64,000 nt of DNA, taken from Terriglobia bacterium (lineage in GTDB: Bacteria > Acidobacteriota > Terriglobia > Terriglobales > Acidobacteriaceae). The notes beneath the pieces were generated by a model that saw only the letters and a list, made by a program, of their open reading frames with translations, had not been told where the DNA came from and searched no databases. The stretch covers positions 52,661-116,660 of the forward strand of contig JAIQFA010000006.1 in NCBI GenBank assembly GCA_020073525.1. The letters are read 5' to 3'. Both the position numbers and the translations under genes were made by a program. Shown piece after piece: positions 26,600-33,102 of the stretch; the first letter of the stretch is position 1, and the number at the start of each line of letters is the position of its first letter.

Positions 26600-26627
26600 T
26601 TGCCCAGCAATCATTCATTTGTATACT
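26600..26627 (+). promoter_or_regulatory. Predicted promoter for the enamidase gene
   Basis: TTGCCC (26600-26605), a 16-base spacer and TATACT (26622-26627) preceded by a TG form a plausible sigma-70 promoter 45 bases before the enamidase ATG, in the divergent gap with the nicotinamidase-like gene. Confidence 0.5.
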
Positions 26628-26671
26628 AGCGGCCACTGAGTTTGCAGCCAATCCGCACCCAGAAGGGAACC

Positions 26672-27871
26672 ATGTCCCACGACGAACCATCGAAGTCGGC
26701 AAATCAAAGTAAGCTTGTCGTCCGCAACATCGGCCTCCTGCTCAGCGGAGACCTCGCCAAACCAATCCTCGACGCCGACACCGTAGTCGCCGTTGACGAC
26801 CGCATCGCTGCTGTCGGTAAGGAAAAGGATGTGGACACTTCCGGAGCCACCGTCACCATCGACGCCAAAGGCACTGCCCTCGCTCCCGGCCTCATCGACA
26901 GCCACGTTCATCCCGTCTGCGGAGACTGGACGCCTCGCCAGAATCAACTTGGCTGGATCGATAGCTACCTGCATGGCGGCGTCACCACGATGATCTCCGC
27001 CGGGGAAGTGCATACCCCCGGTCGGCCAAAGGATATCGTCGGCCTGAAAGCGATGGCTATCTTCGCCCAGCGCGCGTTTCACTCCTTCCGCCCGGGTGGC
27101 GTGAAGATTTATGCTGGGGCTCCCGTCCTCGAGCACGGCATGGTCGAAGACGACTTCAAAGAACTCGCGGCTGCCGGAGTGAAGATTCTCGGCGAAGTAG
27201 GTCTCGGGAGCGTCAAAGATGGCAAGACCGCACACCAGATGGTTTCCTGGGCCCGCAAATACGGCATCCAGAGCACGATTCACACCGGAGGGCCTTCCAT
27301 CCCGGGCTCCAGCCTGATCGACAAAGACATGGTGCTCGAAACCGATGCCGATGTGATCGGCCACGTCAACGGCGGCCACACCGCCCTTCCAGACGACCAG
27401 ATCACGGCGCTTTGCGAGCGGTCCACTCGGGCGCTCGAAATCGTACATAACGGAAACGAACGCGCCGCGTTGCTCACCCTCCGCACAGCCGTTCAATTGA
27501 AACAGTTGGCCCGCGTGATTCTAGGCACCGACTCGCCGGCGGGATCGGGCGTCCAGCCGCTTGGCATCATTCGAATGATTTCGCTATTGTCGTCGGTTGG
27601 CGGGATTCCTGCCGAGACGGCGATCTGCCTGGCCACAGGAAACACCGCGAAGATGCGCAACCTGGATTGCGGCCTGATTGAGCCCGGACGTGAAGCTTCG
27701 TTCGTCCTGATGGACAGAGCACAGCACTCAGCAGGTAAGAACGTGCTCGACAGCATTCAGAAAGGTGATCTGCCCGGAATTGGAATGGTCATCATCGACG
27801 GAACCGTCAGCACCCAACGCAGCCGCAACACGCCCCCGGCGACGAGGGTGCCTGAGTTATTGAGACCCTGA
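26672..27871 (+). CDS. ena: Enamidase-like amidohydrolase
   Basis: A 399-residue cytoplasmic amidohydrolase closely resembling enamidase of Eubacterium barkeri, which hydrolyses 1,4,5,6-tetrahydro-6-oxonicotinate to 2-formylglutarate. Shared landmarks are VRNIGLLLSGD, PGLIDSHVHP (metal His pair), LHGGVTTMISAGE with HTPGRPKD, VKILGEVGLGSV, HTGGPSIPGSS, DVIGHVNGGHTA, ALEIVHNGN and VILGTDSPAGSGVQPLGI with the metal Asp, ending SRNTPPATR. ATG at 26672 has AGAAGGGA before it; an upstream TTG is less likely. It faces away from the nicotinamidase-like gene and lies next to the hydroxylase/reductase operon on the other strand. Assignment rests on remembered motif similarity. Confidence 0.85.
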   Translation: MSHDEPSKSANQSKLVVRNIGLLLSGDLAKPILDADTVVAVDDRIAAVGKEKDVDTSGATVTIDAKGTALAPGLIDSHVHPVCGDWTPRQNQLGWIDSYLHGGVTTMISAGEVHTPGRPKDIVGLKAMAIFAQRAFHSFRPGGVKIYAGAPVLEHGMVEDDFKELAAAGVKILGEVGLGSVKDGKTAHQMVSWARKYGIQSTIHTGGPSIPGSSLIDKDMVLETDADVIGHVNGGHTALPDDQITALCERSTRALEIVHNGNERAALLTLRTAVQLKQLARVILGTDSPAGSGVQPLGIIRMISLLSSVGGIPAETAICLATGNTAKMRNLDCGLIEPGREASFVLMDRAQHSAGKNVLDSIQKGDLPGIGMVIIDGTVSTQRSRNTPPATRVPELLRP

Positions 27872-27923
27872 GCCGCTGCTGAAGGATATTGTTCGAATAG
27901 GACGCTTCTGCGGCCACGTCGCG

Positions 27924-28064
27924 CTTTGAAAGGGCACGCCTTCAGGCGTGCCGGAAAAGCGGCGCAGGAGCCGGCTTTAGCCGCTGAGGGACTGCGCCTC
28001 AGGGCCTAAAGGCCCGCTGATTTTGGATGCAAATCGGTGCGGCTGAAGCCGCACCCTTTCAAGG
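27924..28064. repeat. Compound palindromic element with CTTCAG/CTGAAG hairpins (copy 1)
   Basis: The left end CTTTGAAAGGG plus a hairpin GGCACGCC-TTCA-GGCGTGCC mirrors the right end hairpin GGTGCGGC-TGAA-GCCGCACC plus CCTTTCAAGG. Between them lie further small hairpins (GGCTTTAGCC, GGGCCTAAAGGCCC). The two end hairpins differ in bases but each keeps its own pairing. It fills the 215-base gap between converging genes; nothing else is seen there. Confidence 0.8.
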
Positions 28065-28086
28065 CCGATGGTACCGAACGCCGCGC

Positions 28087-29493
28087 TCAGTGCATCCCCA
28101 GCGATGCCGCGATCGTCTTCTTGTACTCGCGCGCCTTGGCGATCGCTTCTTGCTCGTTGACGGTCAGCAGCTTGTGATCGCGCATCACGACTCGTCCGCC
28201 AATCATGACCGTTTCCACGTCGCTCGCTTTCAGGGAGTAGGCGATCTGCGCGTAAACGTCGTACATCGGCACGGCGTTCGGCTCGTCCAAACCGATCAGA
28301 ATCAGGTCCGCCTTTTTACCTTTTTCGAGCGATCCAATTTCCTTGTCCAGGTGCAACGCTCGCGCGCCATCGATCGTTGCCATATCCACGACGGCCAGAG
28401 CATTCAGCGCCAGCGGACTCATTTTTGTGATCTTTGCGAGTTTAGCCGCGAGATCGATCTCTTCCATCAGGTCGAGATCATTGTTGCTGCCCGCGGGCCC
28501 GTCCGTCCCAAGGCCGACCGCGATTCCGGCGGCTCGCATCTCGGGAACGGGCGAGACGCCGCTGGCGATCATCATGTTGCTCGACGGGTTGTGCACGCAG
28601 CCCACATTGTGCTGTGCGAGGATTTTGCGGTCGCCCTCGTCGACAAAGATGCAGTGCGCGGCGACCACGTCGGGACCGAGCACTCCGATTTTGTCCAGAT
28701 ATTGCACCGGCGACATCCCGTTCTGTTTCTCGCTATCTTCCCATTCCTTCTTCATCTCAGCCACATGAATCAGAATCGGCGCATGATACTTGCGCGCCAG
28801 AGCTGCGGCATCCTGCAGCGTTTTCTGGGAGCAGGTGTAAATTGAATGCGGGGCGGGAGCCGCGTGAATGAGCGGATCGCCTTGCCACTTCTGTAGAAAC
28901 TTCTCGGTATAGGCAAGCATGGCCGCGTTGCTCTTGTTGTCGGGCGCAGGGAAGTCGATAAAGGTTTCGCCCAGCACGCCGCGCATGCCCGCCGCCTTGG
29001 CTTCTTCCGCTACGGCATCTTCGAAGTAATACATATCGGCGAAGGTGGTTACCCCGGAGCGTATCTGCTCGGCCGCCGCCAGCCGTGTTCCCCAGCGCAC
29101 GAATTCCTCCGTAACGTTCTTCGCCTCGGCGGGGAAGATGTATTTGTAAAGCCAGTCGTTGAGCGTGACATCGTCGTGCAGGCCGCGAAACAGGGTCATC
29201 GGGACGTGGGTGTGCCCGTTGATGAAGCCCGGCAGCACCAGCTTGTTCGTCGCGTCAATCGTCTGCCGGCTAGCGTACTTCGTCTCAAGTTCGGCGCGAG
29301 GGCCCACCGCGACAATGGTGTCGCCGCTTACGACGACTGCGCCGTCATTGTAGATATGCCGCTGGCCATCCATGGTGACGACCATGCCAGTGATGATCGT
29401 ATCCGCACGCTCTTTTGTGCTCTGCCCGTAGAGAAGACCCGAGAAGGAAATGTAAAACACGCAGAACAGCCAGTAACCTTTTTTTCGAGTCAT
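28087..29493 (-). CDS. Secreted amidohydrolase, MTA/SAH-deaminase-like
   Basis: About 468 residues. The signal peptide (YWLFCVFYISFSGLLYG) is followed by an amidohydrolase of the TRZ/ATZ/MtaD type: PGFINGHTHVPMTLFRG (metal His pair), HAAPAPHSIYTCS, ILIHVAEMKKE, VVAAHCIFVDE and GLGTDGPAGSNNDLDLMEEI. The cytoplasmic relatives deaminate S-adenosylhomocysteine, methylthioadenosine or guanine-like bases. Export is unusual for this family. Start at ATG 29493; GTG at 29499 in the same frame has a slightly better GGGGA spacing. It is last in the minus-strand operon, 52 bases after the second PF06684 gene. A purine nucleoside or a ring-opened intermediate are possible substrates. Confidence 0.85.
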   Translation of the reverse strand: MTRKKGYWLFCVFYISFSGLLYGQSTKERADTIITGMVVTMDGQRHIYNDGAVVVSGDTIVAVGPRAELETKYASRQTIDATNKLVLPGFINGHTHVPMTLFRGLHDDVTLNDWLYKYIFPAEAKNVTEEFVRWGTRLAAAEQIRSGVTTFADMYYFEDAVAEEAKAAGMRGVLGETFIDFPAPDNKSNAAMLAYTEKFLQKWQGDPLIHAAPAPHSIYTCSQKTLQDAAALARKYHAPILIHVAEMKKEWEDSEKQNGMSPVQYLDKIGVLGPDVVAAHCIFVDEGDRKILAQHNVGCVHNPSSNMMIASGVSPVPEMRAAGIAVGLGTDGPAGSNNDLDLMEEIDLAAKLAKITKMSPLALNALAVVDMATIDGARALHLDKEIGSLEKGKKADLILIGLDEPNAVPMYDVYAQIAYSLKASDVETVMIGGRVVMRDHKLLTVNEQEAIAKAREYKKTIAASLGMH

Positions 29494-29510
29494 CGTCACT
29501 CTGTTTTTCC

Positions 29511-29537
29511 CCTGTGTACCTCTGTGCCCTCTGTGGT
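29511..29537. repeat. Short tandem CTGTG units
   Basis: CCTGTGTAC, CTCTGTGCC and CTCTGTGGT follow each other, or ACAGAGG-type units on the minus strand. This kind of degenerate tandem is common in intergenic DNA of several environmental phyla. It separates the amidohydrolase from the upstream gene. Confidence 0.4.
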
Positions 29538-29545
29538 CATGGGTT

Positions 29546-30130
29546 TTATCGCAGCCCATCTTCGCCCTTGATCTGATCTTTTGAAAGCCCCCCGACGCGA
29601 GGAAGTGGGCGCCCGCTATCGGTCACAGCAATCGCAACCATGATCTCGTTGGCGCGCGGAGCATCGCTGATGCGAACCTCCATCCCATCAAAATGGCTGC
29701 GAACAAAGGCGGCATCCTTGTGCCCGAGCGGAATGTCGAGTACCACTCCGAGGCCGCCGCGCTTCTTGGACGAAGGAATCAGCGCTGCACCTTTTCCCAG
29801 CACGCGTCGCACGGGCGTGCCCAGCTTGGGATGCAAGATTGCGGCGGCGTGCTCCAGTTCGCCATTCTCGCCGACGGCCGCTGCTTTGCCATAACTCTCG
29901 GCCGACGGCCCCGCGATGCCGAGCGCCGCCACCGCGCGCTGCGCCAACAACTCTCCGAGTTCTTCGCCGATGGCCATGAGTTCGGAAAGATCCTCGACGT
30001 ACAGTCCCGCATACGGATTCTCAATCACGGCGACGGCAGCCGCCCGCCGCGTCGGCGGATCAACCTTCCGCCCCATCTCCGTCGAGGTCTCCTCGACAAA
30101 CGTCGCGATCTTTCGAATGTTGGCCTTCAT
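29546..30130 (-). CDS. Amino-acid-synthesis family (PF06684/DUF1185) protein, second copy
   Basis: 194 residues, a paralog of the gene directly upstream. Shared segments include RRAAAVAVIENPYAGLYVEDL, the YGKAAAVGENGELEHAA region (Gly-Glu-Leu-Glu-His), GTPVRRVLGKGAALIPSSKK, VVLDIPLGHKDAAFVRSHFD and a terminal SKDQIKGEDGLR. Despite the family name, no amino-acid biosynthetic reaction is established. The start overlaps the upstream stop as ATGA, so translation is coupled. Two tandem copies in a hydroxylase/reductase operon suggest a heterodimer or two successive reactions on a ring-derived amide, which is inference. Confidence 0.85.
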   Translation of the reverse strand: MKANIRKIATFVEETSTEMGRKVDPPTRRAAAVAVIENPYAGLYVEDLSELMAIGEELGELLAQRAVAALGIAGPSAESYGKAAAVGENGELEHAAAILHPKLGTPVRRVLGKGAALIPSSKKRGGLGVVLDIPLGHKDAAFVRSHFDGMEVRISDAPRANEIMVAIAVTDSGRPLPRVGGLSKDQIKGEDGLR

Positions 30131-30711
30131 CGCAACCCGTCCTCTCCCTTGATTTCCGATGCTTTCAATCCGCCGACGCGGGCATGGATGCGCGCCCCGG
30201 TTGTCATCACCAGCGCGAGCAGAATCTCGTCGGCCCGCGGAGCATCCGCAATGCCGACTTCCATCGCATCAAAATGGCTGCGCACGTAGGAGGCATTGAT
30301 GTGGGTGATCGGAATGTCGAGTCGCGTTCCGGGGCCACCCACTTTCTTGGTCGAGGCCACAATCGCCTTCGCGCCCCCAAGCACCTCACGCATCGCATAG
30401 CCGCCAGGAACGTGCCACAGCGCGCCATGTTCGAGTTCTCCGGCGGAGCCGACGATCGCGCCCTTGCCGTATCCCTCTACGACCTTCGGATCGCCGCCCA
30501 GCGCCGACACCAGCGCCCGCGCCATCTCCAACCCAAGAGGGTTCAAGTCATCCATGAAGGCTTCGATTTTCTCGACGTAGCTACCGGCATAAGGATTCCG
30601 GATCACCACCAGTGCCGCCGCCCGGCGCTGCGGCTTGGTCGCGACTGGTCCGCCCTCATGGAAAATCTCCTCAACCAGGAGCACTCTTTTGCGAATCTGT
30701 ACCTCAGGCAT
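30127..30711 (-). CDS. Amino-acid-synthesis family (PF06684/DUF1185) protein, first copy
   Basis: 194 residues, starting inside the last codons of the UPF0280 gene (8-base overlap) and ending in an ATGA overlap with its paralog. Landmarks are RRAAALVVIRNPYAGSYVEKI, GYGKGAIVGSAGELEHGALW, VLGGAKAIVASTKKVGGPG, RLDIPITHINASYVRSHFDAMEVG and the terminal ASEIKGEDGLR. Both ends match the second copy closely, while the central residues differ, as expected after duplication and divergence. Role in this operon unknown. Confidence 0.87.
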   Translation of the reverse strand: MPEVQIRKRVLLVEEIFHEGGPVATKPQRRAAALVVIRNPYAGSYVEKIEAFMDDLNPLGLEMARALVSALGGDPKVVEGYGKGAIVGSAGELEHGALWHVPGGYAMREVLGGAKAIVASTKKVGGPGTRLDIPITHINASYVRSHFDAMEVGIADAPRADEILLALVMTTGARIHARVGGLKASEIKGEDGLR

Positions 30712-31645
30712 GCACCAGTCTCCTGTCTCGCACTGTAATGTCTACGAACTTAGAAGCATTGTCTGTAGAGACGGGGCTTGCCCCGTCTCTACGGGAGTCG
30801 ACTACTCGAGTCTCTCCGCGCAGGCTGAGGGCAGCTGCACGAATCAGCCCGGAGCAGCGGAGGGATTGCGCAACCCGCATTCCCGCCGCTAGCGCGTCTT
30901 GAATCTCGCCGGGTGCAAGATCACCGACCGATTGCGTGACCAGGCGCTCGCCGAGGTCGCTATCCGGCGCAAGTTCGCAAGCCGGAACGCGCCCAATGCC
31001 AGGATGTCTCGGCAGGTCCACTGCATTTGCCACCACCGTAGCCGCAGCGTCAGCCATCGCTGCGGTATCGGCGAGGACGGTGACCGCATCGGCGATGCCT
31101 AGCGAAAAACTTCGCCCGCGCCATCCGCTGGTAGCAATGCCGCGAATCGAGTCGCTAGACCTGATCGTGGTCGTCCCAAATAGAGAAGCTTGATCCGGAC
31201 GTTCCACCATTCCCACCACAAAGTTCTCACCCGGTGCGAGGTGCAGAGCAATATCCCCGCCATCGTTCACGTAAGCTCGCGAAAGTTTTGCCGTGGGGAT
31301 CATTGCCCCAAGTATCTCCTCCGCCACCGCGCCCGCGACCGCTGCCATGGGCGTAATGAATGTCTGTGAAGCGTAGGGCCTCACCGCCTCGACCATCCGC
31401 TGCGCAACCGAACCGTTGGGTCGCGGTCCGTCCTCACGAGCGGGTTGACGCAGAAATGTCAGCTCAGAACACAATTCGTCCAGAATGCCGACAAACCGAT
31501 CCGCCGCTGCGCGATAGGCAAGTTGGATCTCGCGGGCTTCACCGAAAGCCTCCACGATCACATCGATTGGTCCATCGTGCAGGTGCAGGCGGTGTCCATC
31601 GGGAAGCATCCGGATTTGTGCGCGATGGTTCAATGCGATGCTCAT
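30704..31645 (-). CDS. UPF0280 (ApbE-like) family protein
   Basis: 313 residues. MVEAVRPYASQTFITPMAAVAGAVAEEIL, YVNDGGDIALHLAPGENF and GIATSGWRGRSFSLGIADAVTVLA mark the UPF0280 family, which is related to ApbE flavin transferases (the ATSGW and DAVTVLADTAA segments align with the ApbE metal-binding half). ATG at 31645 overlaps the stop of the 6-hydroxynicotinate reductase gene as ATGA. The last 35-40 codons run through a 28-base palindromic repeat and appear longer than the family core. Coupling to a flavin/iron-sulfur reductase suggests a cofactor-attachment role, but this is inference; an enzymatic role on the pathway intermediate is also possible. Confidence 0.82.
   Translation of the reverse strand: MSIALNHRAQIRMLPDGHRLHLHDGPIDVIVEAFGEAREIQLAYRAAADRFVGILDELCSELTFLRQPAREDGPRPNGSVAQRMVEAVRPYASQTFITPMAAVAGAVAEEILGAMIPTAKLSRAYVNDGGDIALHLAPGENFVVGMVERPDQASLFGTTTIRSSDSIRGIATSGWRGRSFSLGIADAVTVLADTAAMADAAATVVANAVDLPRHPGIGRVPACELAPDSDLGERLVTQSVGDLAPGEIQDALAAGMRVAQSLRCSGLIRAAALSLRGETRVVDSRRDGASPVSTDNASKFVDITVRDRRLVHA
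30765..30792. repeat. Perfect palindrome GTAGAGACGGGG-CTTG-CCCCGTCTCTAC inside a gene
   Basis: A 12-bp perfect stem with a CTTG loop, identical over its length to halves of the elements at 2577 and 63285. Here it lies within the 3' coding end of the UPF0280 gene and is translated as part of [12 protein letters not shown]. Confidence 0.9.
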
Positions 31646-33102
31646 TTCTCGTGCTTCTCCGCGCCCAGCGGCCATGGATTGTCGGGCCGCGCTGCCAGCC
31701 GCCGCTGGCTGTCGTCGTCCCGGTGGATCGAACTGAGCGGCCGGACATGATCCATATATCCGCCGAGCGTCGCGTAATCTGACAGCTTCAGTGTGAACTC
31801 GATCGGCGCCACCAGCGCCGGGGTCGGGACGTAGCCGAAGGCATTTTCGGGCATGCGGCTCACGTCCGCCATGATCGTGATTCCTCCGCCCGGCCAAACG
31901 TAAACCGGAGCCCCTCCGCAGGTCACGCGAGTGAGCGCATCACGCACCGAATGCGTCAGCTTTACCGGATTTTCGGTGACTCCGGCGCGCAACGATCCTC
32001 CGGCGCCCCCCATAAATAGAACCGTGCAAAGCGCAGGCTCGCAATTTTCCCGAATGCGCTCCACTGACTCCCGCAGAACGGACGATAATTCCTTCTCGAT
32101 TGGTCGGAGTTCCTCGTCCAATTCGAAATAAGCGTGGTGCTCGCCCGTGGTGCTCACCATCAGCAAACGCAAGCCAGGCTTCGCCACCTCGGGATCGAAC
32201 GGAGCAAGAATCGACAGCGGATCGTCAATATTCGTTCCTCCCCAAGACGTACCCGGCTCCGCGACGCGGAAATACCGCCCCGGAGTCGATCGCCGGCCTT
32301 TCATCTTGATCCCGGTTTCCGGCACGCCCAGCAGTTTTCCTGCCTGGTGTTCTGACAACACGCCGGTAATGTGATCGTCGACGACTACAACTTCATCGAC
32401 CTTGCCAAACCACTGTTTCGCAAACATGCCGATCGTAGCCGACCCGCAGCCGACGCGCATGCGTTCTTCCTGCACACCATCGACAATCGGCGCTTTATCC
32501 GCCTGCACAACAATGGAGGCGCCATCGTCAATCTTTAACTCCACCGCTTTGCCATTGCAGAGATTCAGCAGGGTATCGCAAGTGACCGTGCCCTCATGCC
32601 GGCTGCCTCCGGTAAGGTGCCGCACGCCGCCGAGCGAAAGCATCTGCGAACCATATTCGTTGGTCGTGACGTGCCCCACAGCCTCGCCCTGCGCCCGCAC
32701 CGTGCTGCACTCTGCTCCCAGGTGCCGGTCGGTGTCGATCTTCAGCTTGACGCCGCAGTAGCTGAAAATTCCCTCGGTCACCACCGTCACCATGTCCACG
32801 CCTGCGACTTCTGACGAAATAATGAAAGGCGCAGGCTTGTAGTCCGGATACGTGGTCCCCGCGCCAATCGCGGTGACGAACGTTTTCTCGCCACTCAGGA
32901 GAGAACCGTCCCATTCACGCGCTTTTTCCAGGAAGGGCACAACCGTCTCACCGCGTGATACCGCGCGCTCCAGAACCACATGCGGATCAAGGCGCACCAG
33001 TTGCCCGTTGGCGTTGGCGTAGCGATCGCACGATCCCGTTCTTCCCGGCTTGATGTAGCACAGCACCGGACAAGCGTCGCAGCGAATTGCCTCGTCAGCC
33101 AC
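31642..33102 (-). CDS. hnr: 6-hydroxynicotinate reductase-like iron-sulfur protein
   Basis: 486 residues. The N-terminus is Cys-rich (IRCDACPVLCYIKPGRTGSCDRY), as expected for an iron-sulfur cluster. Later landmarks are GAGTTYPDYKPAPFIISSE, GVKLKIDTDRHLGAECSTV, VGHVTTNEYGSQMLSLGG and GGAGGSLRAGVTENPVKL. This matches the family annotated as 6-hydroxynicotinate reductase, which reduces 6-hydroxynicotinate to tetrahydro-6-oxonicotinate using reduced ferredoxin in Eubacterium barkeri. GTG at 33102 follows GGGAG by six bases and overlaps the hydroxylase gene by eight; the frame is open to 33198. It sits between the fused hydroxylase and UPF0280 genes. The family call is from recognised motifs; the physiological substrate is inferred. 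Confidence 0.83.
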   Translation of the reverse strand: MADEAIRCDACPVLCYIKPGRTGSCDRYANANGQLVRLDPHVVLERAVSRGETVVPFLEKAREWDGSLLSGEKTFVTAIGAGTTYPDYKPAPFIISSEVAGVDMVTVVTEGIFSYCGVKLKIDTDRHLGAECSTVRAQGEAVGHVTTNEYGSQMLSLGGVRHLTGGSRHEGTVTCDTLLNLCNGKAVELKIDDGASIVVQADKAPIVDGVQEERMRVGCGSATIGMFAKQWFGKVDEVVVVDDHITGVLSEHQAGKLLGVPETGIKMKGRRSTPGRYFRVAEPGTSWGGTNIDDPLSILAPFDPEVAKPGLRLLMVSTTGEHHAYFELDEELRPIEKELSSVLRESVERIRENCEPALCTVLFMGGAGGSLRAGVTENPVKLTHSVRDALTRVTCGGAPVYVWPGGGITIMADVSRMPENAFGYVPTPALVAPIEFTLKLSDYATLGGYMDHVRPLSSIHRDDDSQRRLAARPDNPWPLGAEKHEK

